Origin: Streptomyces zaomyceticus
GTDB lineage: Bacteria > Actinomycetota > Actinomycetes > Streptomycetales > Streptomycetaceae
Length of the DNA stretch: 64,000 bases
Assembly: GCF_014656215.1 (NCBI RefSeq)
Contig: NZ_BNBZ01000002.1
Location: forward strand, 248,001-312,000
Direction: 5' to 3'
This document shows, piece by piece, positions 33,390 through 41,414 of the stretch (its first letter is position 1; every line of letters starts with the position of its first letter). Both the position numbers and the translations under genes were made by a program. The notes beneath the pieces were generated by a model. It worked only from the letters and a program-made list of their open reading frames with translations, ran no database searches and had not been told where the DNA came from.

Positions 33390-33470
33390 TCACGACCGCT
33401 GACATGCGGCAGAGCACACACGCTTCAGGTCGACATGACCTCGAGTGGTGAGAAGCGCGGATCGGTGCAT
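33390..33470 (-). CDS. Actinobacterial cysteine leader peptide (26 aa)
   Basis: ATG 33470 to TGA 33390. The product starts MHRSALLTTRGHVDLKRVC and ends SAACQRS. It carries the R-x-HVDL-x-R-x3-A-x-C signature of the short leader peptides found ahead of sulfur and cysteine genes in actinobacteria, where stalling at Cys codons reports cysteine shortage. The two Cys codons are TGC and TGT. A consensus promoter places the transcript start at or within two bases of the ATG, so it is probably translated from a leaderless mRNA. It is followed by a GC-rich hairpin and then the ROK gene on the same strand. Confidence 0.85.
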   Translation of the reverse strand: MHRSALLTTRGHVDLKRVCSAACQRS

Positions 33471-33477
33471 GGCGCGC

Positions 33478-33507
33478 AACATAGCCGCGAGCGCACAAGC
33501 CGGTCAA
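33478..33507 (-). promoter_or_regulatory. Consensus promoter of the leader peptide/ROK transcript
   Basis: On the minus strand -35 TTGACC (33507-33502), an 18-bp spacer, then -10 TATGTT (33483-33478). Initiation seven bases downstream would fall at about 33471, next to the leader ATG at 33470, giving a leaderless message. Confidence 0.75.
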
Positions 33508-33579
33508 ACCTTTGCCCATATGGTGGACGGATCGTCCCGAGGTATGGGCACCGCCTGTCCGCGGGCGTGAGGGCGAGCG

Positions 33580-33620
33580 GCGGGCGGACGAGTCGCGGGG
33601 TGCGTCGCTCGTCCGCCCGC
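33580..33620 (-). terminator. Terminator of the GH16/DUF1996/DUF305 genes
   Basis: A 13-bp perfect stem (33580-33592 with 33608-33620, core GGGCGGACGAG / CTCGTCCGCCC) around a 15-base loop, immediately after the stop of the DUF305 lipoprotein gene at 33624. Confidence 0.75.
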
Positions 33621-33623
33621 GGC

Positions 33624-34181
33624 TCAGCGTGGCACCGTGTTCAACAGGGCGAGTTGTTCGCCGGCGCTCCTCTCGACGGCCTCGGCCAGATCCTTCGCGT
33701 CGTCGGCCGAGCCGGAGGCGCGTTCGCCGGCACAGAGCGACCGGACCTGGGCCAGATGGGCGCGCATGCCGTCCAGGAAGAGCCGGCCGAGTTCCTCGCC
33801 GGTGCTCGTGGCGGCCTTCTCGAGGGTGTCGAGGGGGACCATCCCCGGCATGTTGTGCCCCTCGTGGGGGCGGGTGTCGGGAACCCCGGAAAGCTCCAGG
33901 AGGCCGCGCAGTCGCTCCAGTTCGCCCTTCAGCTTCGATTCCGACGTGGTCGCCGGCCCGGTCAGGGCCGGGTCGGTGGTCCGGTCCGCCGTGAGGGCGG
34001 CGAGTCGCAGGGCCCGCTCGTCCATGGGAATCATCAGCTGGATCCAGGCGGTGTCGGTGGTGTTGAAGGCCACCGCGCGCGGCGGGCCGGCCACCGGCTG
34101 CTGGGTGCAGCCGGTGACCAGCACGGCCGCGAGCAGTGCCGCCGCGGTCCGCGGGGTCAGAACGTTCCGGCGGAGTTGCAC
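33624..34181 (-). CDS. DUF305-type lipoprotein
   Basis: 185 aa from GTG 34181 (QLRRNVLTPRTAAALLAAVL, lipobox VTGC), with GAGGG four bases upstream; the gene begins 25 bases inside the end of the DUF1996 gene. The signal peptide plus Cys indicates a membrane-anchored extracellular lipoprotein. The mature part is helical with IQLMIPMDERALRLAALTAD, HEGHNMPGMVPLDTLE and LFLDGMRAHLAQVRSLCAGE, matching the four-helix DUF305 family (ferritin-like, role unknown; some members are linked to metal or copper biology). The usual MIPHH metal-type motif is degenerate here (MIPMDE). Confidence 0.8.
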   Translation of the reverse strand: MQLRRNVLTPRTAAALLAAVLVTGCTQQPVAGPPRAVAFNTTDTAWIQLMIPMDERALRLAALTADRTTDPALTGPATTSESKLKGELERLRGLLELSGVPDTRPHEGHNMPGMVPLDTLEKAATSTGEELGRLFLDGMRAHLAQVRSLCAGERASGSADDAKDLAEAVERSAGEQLALLNTVPR

Positions 34182-35524
34182 TTGGCCCTCTGTGTGATGC
34201 AGTCCTTCACCCGCTGTCCCAGGGCCGCGTCGTCCCAGGCGTTGAAGAAGTCGCCGTGGATGGAGGACGCCAGGCCCGAGGAGAGCGAGAAGCCGGCCGT
34301 GCCGCCGCTGGTCGGGTAGCCGATGACGAAGGAGACGGACGGAATGGCGATCGGGTGGTCGCCGCCGCAGGTGCCGTTGTAGGTGAAGGCCACATGCGAC
34401 TTGTGATCGGGGCTGTCGAGGTGCTTGCCGTCCCAGCAGTCCGGGAAGAGCAGCTGGTACACGAGCTTGGCGGTCGGGGCGCACACCGGCCAGTTGCCGT
34501 CGGCGCTGCGGCCGATCTCGCCGCCCTCACCGGCGCAGAAGAACTGGTTGACCGAGCCGGCCGGGGTGGGCACCTGCGACTTGGCGTTGCCGGCGATCAT
34601 GCGGAAGCCCTGGGGGAAGGGCACCGTCGCGGAGGGGTCGGGGAGCCGGGAGCCGTAGTAGACGATGACGCCTTCGGGTTCTACGGCACGGCCTCCTTCG
34701 TAGAGGGTCGGGATCCAATAGGCGGACAGGTCCTCGGCGGGGGTACAGCTGGTGCCGGTGTGGGCCCGCAGGCTCTGGGGCGTGGTGAACGCGTCGGTGC
34801 TCCGGTTGCCGAAGAAGCTGTGCATGTGGGACGCGCCGGGCAGGCCGGGGACGACGATCGGGTCGTCCGGCTCGGAGTGGCTGTAGGCGCAGGTGGCGTT
34901 GAACTCGGGCACGCGGACCGTGCCGGCCGGAACCGCGGCCGGTGTCATCGCCCGGAACCGCGCGAGCTGGGCGTTCCACGCGGCCTGGTCGACGGCGACC
35001 CAACCGGGGGTGCCGCCGTCACCGCTGCCGAAGGAGAACCAGTTGATGTTGACGAAGTCGCCCGGCGTGGAGCCGCGGAGCAGGGCGAACACCGTCTGCG
35101 GTCCGGTGAGGTGCGTGGCGACGTCGGCGGTCCGGGTCGCCCAGTTCTGCCAGCCGCCGGTCGAGGAGACGGGGAGTCCGGCGAGGAGCGGTCCGGTCGG
35201 CGATCCGGTACGCAGCTCCACGGTGCCGGTCCCGGTGGCGGAGGCGACGCGGGCCGAGACCGTCAGGGGGCCGGCGGCGCCGAGGTCGACGCCGTCGAAG
35301 CGCATCCAGTCGCCGTCGGCGAGGTAGGCGGCGTTCTGTCCGCCGCCGGTGTCCGAGGTCGCCTCCACGACCACGCCGGACTGGGCGGCGAAGGACTCGG
35401 CCTGGACGAGGACGGTGGCGGCCCAGGCGGGCCGGGAGGCGAGGGTGATGCTGAGGGCGGCGGCCAGGACGACCGCCAGCGCCCCCGCCATGAGGGTGTA
35501 GAGGGGTAAGGCATGTCTGCGCAT
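34157..35524 (-). CDS. Secreted CBM6-DUF1996 protein
   Basis: 455 aa. Sec signal peptide (MRRHALPLYTLMAGALAVVL, hydrophobic core, cleavage near AWA-ATV). Residues about 38-165 are a CBM6-like carbohydrate-binding module (VLVQAESFAAQSGVVVEAT, DGDWMRFDGVDL, VNINWFSFG). Residues about 200-455 are DUF1996 (FNATCAYSHSEPDDPIVVPG, ASHMHSFFGNRSTDAF, FPDCWDGKHLDSPDHKSHVA), a family found in secreted proteins of fungi and actinomycetes that share conserved His, Asp and Cys residues but have no proven activity. It follows the GH16 gene after 41 bp, so the two are probably co-transcribed and act on the same polysaccharide. Confidence 0.9.
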   Translation of the reverse strand: MRRHALPLYTLMAGALAVVLAAALSITLASRPAWAATVLVQAESFAAQSGVVVEATSDTGGGQNAAYLADGDWMRFDGVDLGAAGPLTVSARVASATGTGTVELRTGSPTGPLLAGLPVSSTGGWQNWATRTADVATHLTGPQTVFALLRGSTPGDFVNINWFSFGSGDGGTPGWVAVDQAAWNAQLARFRAMTPAAVPAGTVRVPEFNATCAYSHSEPDDPIVVPGLPGASHMHSFFGNRSTDAFTTPQSLRAHTGTSCTPAEDLSAYWIPTLYEGGRAVEPEGVIVYYGSRLPDPSATVPFPQGFRMIAGNAKSQVPTPAGSVNQFFCAGEGGEIGRSADGNWPVCAPTAKLVYQLLFPDCWDGKHLDSPDHKSHVAFTYNGTCGGDHPIAIPSVSFVIGYPTSGGTAGFSLSSGLASSIHGDFFNAWDDAALGQRVKDCITQRAKCNSAGTF

Positions 35525-35565
35525 GTCACTTCCTTACGGACGTGGGGTGCGGGGTGGAGGGCCGG

Positions 35566-37296
35566 CTACTGGTAGACGCGCACGTAGTCGACGAGCATCT
35601 TCGAGGGGAACGGTGTGGTGGAGTCGGTCGGGCCGGGCCAGTCGCCGCCCACCGCGAGGTTGAGGATCATGTAGTGCGGGTGGTCGAAGATCCACGGCCC
35701 CCGGGTCCGCTCCACCTGCTCCTTGTCGAGCGTGAGGACGGTCCGTCCGTCGAGGCTGTAGACGATTCCCTTGCTGGTCCAGTCGGCCGTGAAGGTGTGG
35801 AAGTCGTCGGAGAAGTCGGCGTCCTGGGGCAGCCGGTACGGAGCGCCGATCCCGCCGGCGCCGTTGTAGGCGGGGGCGTGGACGGTGGAGTAGGCGGTCT
35901 TCACGTCCTTGCCGAGGATCTCCATGATGTCGATCTCCCCGTTGTACGGCCACGGCCGGCCGGTCAGGAAGTCGCCGCCCATCATCCAGAAGGCGGGCCA
36001 GAGGCCGTTGCCCTTGGGCACCTTGACGCGGGCCTCGACCCGTCCGTAGGTGAACTGGAAGGTGGCGCCCGTGTTCATCCGGGCCGAGGTGTACTGGCAG
36101 GTGGTGCTGCCGGTCAGCGGGTCGGGCGGGCATCCCTGGCCCGGGGTCGCCTCCTTGCGCGCCTCCATGACGAGGTGGCCGGCTCCGTCCAGCGCGGCGT
36201 TGCGGTGGTCGGTGTAGTACTGCAGCTCGGCGTTCTGGCCGGTGCCCGGGTCGGCCCGCCATTTCGCGGGGTCGGGCCCGGCCCCGGCGGCGCCGTCGAA
36301 CTCGTCGCTCCACACGAGCCGGGGCGGGTTCGCGGGATCGGCCGGCGGCTGCGGGGCGGGGATCGGCGCGCCGCCGGTGCCGTACACCTGGAACTCCCAC
36401 AGGGAGTAGCCGTAGGCGGTGGCGCGCTCCGTCCCGTACATCCGGACGTGGCGGCCGGTGCCGGAGACGGTCAGGGTCTGCTTGAAGCCCGTGCCGGCGG
36501 TGGTCGAGTAGATCGGCGTCCAGTCGGTGCCGTTCGGGGAGACCTGGATCTGGAAGGACTTCGCGTAGGCGGGGTCCCACTGGAGGACGACCTTGTGGAT
36601 CTGGGCGGTCGCGCCCAGGTCGACGGAGATCCAGCCGGGGTCGGTCCAGCCGGTGGTGGGGCTGGTGGCCCACCGGGAGGCGGGGTCTCGGTCGAACGCC
36701 CGGGCCGGGGTGCACTCCCAGCAGTTGGAGTCGGCCTGGGAGGAGGAGGCCGCGCCCGACCGGCCGTACGAGAGGAGGGTGTCCCCGCCGCCGGGCTGGT
36801 CGCCTTCGGTGGTCCGCACGGCGAACGACCAGAGTGAGTAGCCGTAGCCGGTGGCGCGCTGGGTCGCGGCGAGCCGGACGTAGCGGCCGGTGCCGGTCAC
36901 GGTCAGGTCCTGGGTGCCGCCGGTACCGGTGGTCGTCTCGTGGACCGTGGTCCAGGTGGCGGCGTCGTTCGACACCTGGATCCGGAAGGCCTTGGCGTAG
37001 GCGGCCTCCCAGGCGAGTGCCACTCCGCAGACGTTCTTCGAGGAGCCGAGGTCGATCCGGATCCACTGGTCGTCGGAGAACTCGCTGGACCAGCGGGTGC
37101 CGGGATCGCCGTCGACGGCGTTCTGGGCGCCGAAGGGGCCCTCCGTGCTGGACGCCGTGGCGGGCCTGCCGCGAGCGGCGTCAGCGCTGCCGCAGACGGC
37201 GGCGGCGTGGGCGGGTGGGTCGGGAAGTGCGGTGAGGCTGAGCAGGGTGGCCGCGACGGCGACGAGTAAACCGAGGCGGCGGAACAGTGGAGGCAC
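35566..37296 (-). CDS. Secreted GH16 endo-beta-glucanase with two discoidin (F5/8C, CBM32-like) domains
   Basis: 576 aa. Signal peptide at residues 1-32 (PPLFRRLGLLVAVAATLLSL, cleaving near AHA-AAV). Two discoidin repeats follow, about 35-165 and 175-310, each ending in ATxYGYSLWxFxV. The C-terminal GH16 domain (about 325-576) starts PRLVWSDEFDGAAG and contains the catalytic motif NGEIDIMEILG, with nucleophile and acid/base Glu around EIDIME, then HYMILNLAVGGDWPG and a final DYVRVYQ. GH16 enzymes of this layout are laminarinases or related beta-1,3/1,4-glucanases. The upstream promoter carries a LacI-type operator and a LacI gene is divergent. Confidence 0.94.
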   Translation of the reverse strand: MPPLFRRLGLLVAVAATLLSLTALPDPPAHAAAVCGSADAARGRPATASSTEGPFGAQNAVDGDPGTRWSSEFSDDQWIRIDLGSSKNVCGVALAWEAAYAKAFRIQVSNDAATWTTVHETTTGTGGTQDLTVTGTGRYVRLAATQRATGYGYSLWSFAVRTTEGDQPGGGDTLLSYGRSGAASSSQADSNCWECTPARAFDRDPASRWATSPTTGWTDPGWISVDLGATAQIHKVVLQWDPAYAKSFQIQVSPNGTDWTPIYSTTAGTGFKQTLTVSGTGRHVRMYGTERATAYGYSLWEFQVYGTGGAPIPAPQPPADPANPPRLVWSDEFDGAAGAGPDPAKWRADPGTGQNAELQYYTDHRNAALDGAGHLVMEARKEATPGQGCPPDPLTGSTTCQYTSARMNTGATFQFTYGRVEARVKVPKGNGLWPAFWMMGGDFLTGRPWPYNGEIDIMEILGKDVKTAYSTVHAPAYNGAGGIGAPYRLPQDADFSDDFHTFTADWTSKGIVYSLDGRTVLTLDKEQVERTRGPWIFDHPHYMILNLAVGGDWPGPTDSTTPFPSKMLVDYVRVYQ

Positions 37297-37325
37297 GGCG
37301 GCTCCTCAGGAAGGGGGGAAGTCGG

Positions 37326-37337
37326 GGGAGCGCTCCC
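37326..37337. promoter_or_regulatory. LacI-type operator GGGAGCGCTCCC
   Basis: A perfect 12-bp palindrome with a central CG, as in CebR-type boxes (TGGGAGCGCTCCCA) that control cellulose and glucan genes in Streptomyces. It starts about 10 bp downstream of the GH16 -10, over the expected transcript start, a position where a bound repressor blocks initiation. Confidence 0.8.
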
Positions 37338-37346
37338 TGAGGGGTG

Positions 37347-37375
37347 AGAATGGGCCGGTCCGGAACGACTGTCAA
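37347..37375 (-). promoter_or_regulatory. GH16 promoter
   Basis: Minus strand -35 TTGACA (37375-37370), 17-bp spacer, -10 CATTCT (37352-37347). The leader to the ATG at 37296 is about 45 bases and contains the LacI-type operator. Confidence 0.75.
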
Positions 37376-37642
37376 GGGCTTGGTTCACGGGCCTGAAACG
37401 CTGTGGACTTCGCCGTGTTGCTCGATGGAGCGGTTTCTCGGAAGGCGGGGACGGTGGCTCCTGGCAGGCCGGAACGCGTCCTGCCAGGGCAAAGAACTCC
37501 GGTGTGCGCAGCGGGCGATCACCGCGATCCGCTGCAACGGCGTGTCCGAGAAGTGGCGTTGACACGACCGTCGCCCGGACGACATCCTCGTCGGAAAACG
37601 CTCCCCGAGGCCCCCGGGCACCGCCGACCGAAACGGACTGGG

Positions 37643-38635
37643 ATGAAACGACCCACGCTGGAAGTGGTCGCCGCGCGCGCGGGGGTGTCCAAGTCGAGCG
37701 TCTCCCGCGTCGTCAACGGCGAGTCGACGGTGGCACCGGAGATTCGCGACGTCGTCATGCGGGCCGTGCGCGAGCTCGGATACGTGCCCAACGCCGCCGC
37801 CCGGAACCTGGTGACCCGCAGGACCGACGCCGTGGCCGTGGTCGTCTCCGACCCCCCGCAGGGCGTGGTCTCCGACGATCCCCTGTTCGCGACGGTCGTC
37901 CGCGCCGTCAGCAGGGAACTGGAGGCCGCGGGCAAACAGGTCGTCCTCATGCTCGCCGAGTCCGACCGGAGCCGCGCCCGGGTGGAGCAGTACGTCGCCG
38001 GCGGGCACGTGGACGGCGTCATGCTGATCGCCCTGCACGGTGCGGATCCGCTGCCGGCCGCGCTGGCCAGGACGGGCCTGCCCACGGTCTCGTTCAACCG
38101 CACCAACGCGCCGGAGGTCCCGTACGTGGGGCTGGACAACGCGAGCGGCGCGGCGCTTGCGGTCCGGCACCTGCTGGAGCGCGGCCGGCGCCGGATCGCC
38201 GTCATCACCGGCCCGCTGGAGCTCTACGAGTCCCGGGAACGCCTGGACGGCTACCGGGCCGCTCTGCGCGACACCGGGCGCCGGTCGATCGTCGCGCTGG
38301 GCGACTTCACCAGGGTCTCCGGAGCGGAGGCCATGCGGCAGCTCCTGGACGACGACCCGGCGCTGGACGCGGTGTTCGCGAGCAACGACCTCATGGCGAT
38401 CGGAGCACTGCGCACCCTGCGGGAGGCCGGGCGGCGTGTCCCCGAGGACGTCGCCGTCGTCGGTTTCGACGACATCGAGGCCGCCGCCTACACCACTCCC
38501 GCGCTGACGTCCGTACGCAGCCCGATGGCCGACCAGGCCCGGGCGACGGTCCGGCTGCTGCTCGGTCTCATCGAGGGCGGCCCGAAGGAGCCGGTGATCA
38601 TGCCGAACGAACTCGTGGTCCGCGAGTCGACCTGA
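37643..38635 (+). CDS. LacI-family transcriptional repressor
   Basis: 330 aa from ATG 37643 (MKRPTLEVVAARAGVSKSSV); the open frame further upstream is not coding. LacI helix-turn-helix VAARAGVSKSSVSRVVNG with hinge helix GYVPNAAARNLVTRRTDAVA, then a periplasmic-binding-like effector domain (VVLMLAESDRSRARVEQYVA, GRRRIAVITGPLELYESRER, DAVFASNDLMAIGALRTL, VVGFDDIEAAAYTTPALTSV). It is divergent from the GH16 gene, whose promoter carries a CebR-like palindrome, so it most likely represses the secreted glucanase genes and responds to an oligosaccharide. The effector is inference. Confidence 0.93.
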   Translation: MKRPTLEVVAARAGVSKSSVSRVVNGESTVAPEIRDVVMRAVRELGYVPNAAARNLVTRRTDAVAVVVSDPPQGVVSDDPLFATVVRAVSRELEAAGKQVVLMLAESDRSRARVEQYVAGGHVDGVMLIALHGADPLPAALARTGLPTVSFNRTNAPEVPYVGLDNASGAALAVRHLLERGRRRIAVITGPLELYESRERLDGYRAALRDTGRRSIVALGDFTRVSGAEAMRQLLDDDPALDAVFASNDLMAIGALRTLREAGRRVPEDVAVVGFDDIEAAAYTTPALTSVRSPMADQARATVRLLLGLIEGGPKEPVIMPNELVVREST

Positions 38636-39070
38636 TCACGACGGCCGGGCGGTCTCCCCGGCGAGCGTCCGGTGCAGCGCGGCCAGGCCGTCCCGGTAGA
38701 TGCCGTGGAACAGTGCCACGGCCTCGTCGTCGCCGACGCCGTCCGGGGTGAACGTGCCCGACCACTCCACCCGGGCCGTGTCCTGCCCGGGTACCGCGTG
38801 CACGGTGAGGGTGGAGCGGTAGCCGGTGACGGGGAACGGGGCGCTGAGGATGGAGTATCCGTAGCTCCGCGCGTCGTTGTCGAAGGACTCCAGACGCTCG
38901 ACGATGACGCCGCCGTCCTCGTTCACGAGGGTCCGGACGCGCCCGCCCTCGCCGAGCGTGCTGGTGGGGATGTACGGCAGCCAGTCGGGAAGGGAGTCGA
39001 AGCCGCCGATGAGCTGCCAGGTGCGGTCGGGGGATGCGGGGACGTCGAGGGACGCGGTCGTGGTGGCCAC
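38636..39070 (-). CDS. SRPBCC-superfamily (polyketide-cyclase-like) protein
   Basis: 144 aa from GTG 39070, six bases after AGGAGA. Typical START-like/SRPBCC fold: ATTTASLDVPASPDRTWQLI, GGFDSLPDWLPYIPTSTLGE, RLESFDNDARSYGYSILSAP and ARVEWSGTFTPDGVGDDEAV. These small proteins bind hydrophobic ligands; some act as cyclases, most have no known role. Co-directional with the aldo/keto reductase 85 bp upstream, and its stop abuts the stop of the convergent LacI gene. Confidence 0.85.
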   Translation of the reverse strand: MATTTASLDVPASPDRTWQLIGGFDSLPDWLPYIPTSTLGEGGRVRTLVNEDGGVIVERLESFDNDARSYGYSILSAPFPVTGYRSTLTVHAVPGQDTARVEWSGTFTPDGVGDDEAVALFHGIYRDGLAALHRTLAGETARPS

Positions 39071-39155
39071 GGAGATCTCCTGAGGCGTTGTCGGTGGAAG
39101 TGGTCGGTGAAGGCCGTCGGTGGAGCGGTGGAGCGGTGGGAGTGGGTGGAGCGGG

Positions 39156-40166
39156 TCAGGCGGTGGGGACGGGAGCGTTCCGCGCGACGAGGCCCTCCGC
39201 GCGCAGGTCGTCCCAGAACGCGCCGGGCACCGTCTCGCCGAGCGCCGCGACATCCTCCGCGATACGGCCGGGCTTCGTGGCGCCCGGGATCGCGGCGACG
39301 GTGGCCGGGTGGGCGAGGGAGAACTGCAGCGCGGCGGCCTTGATGCCCACCCCGTGCCGCGCGGCGACGGCCTTGATCCGCTCGACCCGGTCGACGACGG
39401 CGGCGGGGGCCTTCCGGTACTCGAAGTGCGTTCCTCCGGCGAGGATTCCCGAGCTGTACGGGCCGCCGACGACGATGTCGACACCCTGGGCGGCGGCCGC
39501 CGGAAGCAGCCGCTCCAGGGCCCGGTCGTGGTCCAGGAGCGTGTAGCGGCCGGCCAGCAGGAAGGCGTCGGGCTTCGGCTCGTCCAGGTCGAGGGTGAGC
39601 TCCAGCGGCTCCACTCGGTTGACGCCGAGGCCCCACGCCTTGATGACACCCTCCTCGCGCAGCCGCTGGAGGACACGGAAGGCACCGGTCCGCGCCGTCT
39701 CGTAGGCGGCCAGCCACTCGTCCCCGTAGAAGTCCTGAGCGACGTCGTGCACCCACACGATGTCGAGGCGATCGGTCCTGAGGCGCTTCAGGCTGTCCTC
39801 GACGGAGCGCAGCGTGGCGTCGGCGCTGTAGTCGTTGACCATCCGGTTGGGGCGGCCGTGCTCGAAGAGGCCGCCCTTCTCCCCGAGGTCACGGGCGGCC
39901 GGGTCCTCGATCTCGTCGAGGACGAGGCGGCCGACCTTGGTGCTGAGGACGAACGCGTCACGAGGGTGCTGGGCGAGGACCTCGCCCAGACGGATCTCGG
40001 AGAGTCCCGCGCCGTAGAAGGGGGCGGTGTCGAAATAGCGGATGCCCCGGTCCCAGGCCGCCTCGACGGTGGCGGCGGCCTCCTCGTCGGGGATGGCGCG
40101 GAACATGTTGCCGAGCGGCGCGGTGCCGAAGCCGAGGGAGCCGGGAAGGAGGGATGCGAGAGTCAC
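39156..40166 (-). CDS. Aldo/keto reductase, L-fucose/pyridoxal dehydrogenase-like branch
   Basis: 336 aa from GTG 40166 (AAGGG six bases upstream); the in-frame ATG at 40181 has no ribosome site. SLGFGTAPLGNMFRAIPDEE, catalytic-region RYFDTAPFYGAGLSEIRLGE, STKVGRLVLDE with the Lys, VWVHDVAQDFYGDEWLAAYE with the His, and C-terminal AAIPGATKPGRIAEDVAAL. The branch oxidises aldoses such as L-fucose or D-threo-aldose, or reduces pyridoxal. Divergent from a LysR gene, which is the likely regulator; the SRPBCC gene follows. Confidence 0.9.
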   Translation of the reverse strand: MTLASLLPGSLGFGTAPLGNMFRAIPDEEAAATVEAAWDRGIRYFDTAPFYGAGLSEIRLGEVLAQHPRDAFVLSTKVGRLVLDEIEDPAARDLGEKGGLFEHGRPNRMVNDYSADATLRSVEDSLKRLRTDRLDIVWVHDVAQDFYGDEWLAAYETARTGAFRVLQRLREEGVIKAWGLGVNRVEPLELTLDLDEPKPDAFLLAGRYTLLDHDRALERLLPAAAAQGVDIVVGGPYSSGILAGGTHFEYRKAPAAVVDRVERIKAVAARHGVGIKAAALQFSLAHPATVAAIPGATKPGRIAEDVAALGETVPGAFWDDLRAEGLVARNAPVPTA

Positions 40167-40260
40167 GGAAGACCCTTTCATGAGGGGAGATGCGTTTTAG
40201 TGCCAGATCAGGCGATTCGTCTGCTGAACCGCCGATGCGTCTGCCTTGTGCCTCCGAGGC

Positions 40261-40266
40261 TAGGAT
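40261..40266 (+). promoter_or_regulatory. Candidate -10 element of the LysR gene
   Basis: TAGGAT about 60 bp upstream of the LysR ATG; no good -35 was found. Downstream, GACTCAC is directly repeated with a three-base spacer (near 40284-40300), a possible regulator contact in the divergent gap. Confidence 0.35.
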
Positions 40267-40324
40267 CTCCATATGAGACTGTCCAAGACTCACTCGGACT
40301 CACTTCAGACCTTTGAGGTCCCAC

Positions 40325-41245
40325 ATGCTTGACCTGCGACAACTCCGCTATTTCGTGATCGTCGCCGAGACCGAACACGTCGGCCGCGCCGCCGAGCGGC
40401 TGCACATCTCCCAGTCGCCCCTCAGCAGACAGATCGCCCAGCTCGAGAAGAACCTGGGCCTCACGCTCTTCGAGCGCAGTCAGCAGCGCATCAGGCTGAC
40501 CTCTGACGGCCATGTCTTCCTGACCGAGGCCCGCGCCCTGCTGCGTCACGCCGACCGGCTCGAGAACCTCGGCCGACGGCTCGGCCGGGGCGAGGAGGGC
40601 GGACTGTGCATCGGTTACGTGGCCGAGGCCATGCACACGGGTGTCCTGCCCACGGCCCTGCGCACCCTGCGTGAGGAGCGGCCGGGGATCCACGTGGCGC
40701 TGTACGACCAGGAGACGGCCGAGCAGTTCGAGGGCCTGCGCCAGCGGAGCCTGGACATCGCCCTGGTGCGCACACCGCCGCCCGAGGACGATCCGGACCT
40801 CGACGCCTCGGCCCTGCTGCGGGACCCGCTGCTGCTCGCGCTGCCCGCGGACCATCCCCTCGCGGATCGCGCGGAGCCGACGCCGGACGAGCTGGACGGT
40901 GAGCCGTGGATCGCGGTGGGGGATCCCCGGGAACCCGGCCGGCGCGACACCTTCGTGGCGTCGTGCACCTCCTCCGGCTTCACTCCCGACATCCGTCTCG
41001 ACGCGGCCGATCCGCTGACCGCGCTGGGCCTCGTCGCCTCGGGCCTCGGCCTCGCGCTGATCCAGCGGAGCATGATGCGCGGCGCCACCGAAGGCGTCGT
41101 CGTGCGCGAACTCCCCTGGTACGGCGGATCGGTGCCGCTCTGGGCGGCCTGGCACCGGGTCGACCTGCGGCCCGTGGTGGCGTCGTTCCGCGAGACGGTG
41201 CTCACCGGACACGAGGCCTCCTCCGGCCCGGACGCCTCCGTCTGA
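40325..41245 (+). CDS. LysR-family transcriptional regulator
   Basis: 306 aa from ATG 40325 (MLDLRQLRYFVIVAETEHVG), with GAGG six bases upstream. Winged helix at residues 1-60 (RAAERLHISQSPLSRQIAQL, LGLTLFERSQQRIRLT), then a LysR substrate-binding domain (GLCIGYVAEAMHTGVLPTAL, RQRSLDIALVRTPPP, LALPADHPLAD, GLVASGLGLALIQRS). The domain resembles regulators of aromatic or acid degradation. Probably controls the divergent aldo/keto reductase gene and itself. A 21-bp duplication spans its stop codon. Confidence 0.93.
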   Translation: MLDLRQLRYFVIVAETEHVGRAAERLHISQSPLSRQIAQLEKNLGLTLFERSQQRIRLTSDGHVFLTEARALLRHADRLENLGRRLGRGEEGGLCIGYVAEAMHTGVLPTALRTLREERPGIHVALYDQETAEQFEGLRQRSLDIALVRTPPPEDDPDLDASALLRDPLLLALPADHPLADRAEPTPDELDGEPWIAVGDPREPGRRDTFVASCTSSGFTPDIRLDAADPLTALGLVASGLGLALIQRSMMRGATEGVVVRELPWYGGSVPLWAAWHRVDLRPVVASFRETVLTGHEASSGPDASV

Positions 41246-41272
41246 ACGCCGGACGCCTCCGCCTGAACGCCG
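41231..41272 (+). repeat. 21-bp tandem duplication over the LysR stop codon
   Basis: GACGCCTCCGTCTGAACGCCG and its copy (41252-41272, one T-to-C change) lie head to tail. The first copy contains the TGA stop at 41243-41245. It looks like a recent local duplication of no evident function. Confidence 0.75.
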
Positions 41273-41414
41273 GACTCCGAAGCCTCCGGCCGTCGTGGCA
41301 CTTTCGTTCCTGTTCCCCTTACGCGCCGGGGTATTTGCCCCTAGCCTCACCACTGCCCGCAAGTTACCAGCCGGTCAATGAATCGTTGGCGGGCGCACTG
41401 AGCCGGGGGTCGAC

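Larger units (their letters stand above)
37297..37642. promoter_or_regulatory. Divergent promoter region, GH16 (minus) and LacI (plus)
   Basis: 346 bp. The GH16 promoter and operator are listed separately. On the plus side TTGACA (37559-37564) with ACATCC 17 bp on (37582-37587) is the best candidate for the LacI promoter, with a weak -10. A half-operator-like AAACGCTCCCC lies at about 37596-37606, which would allow autoregulation. Nothing else is apparent. Confidence 0.5.
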
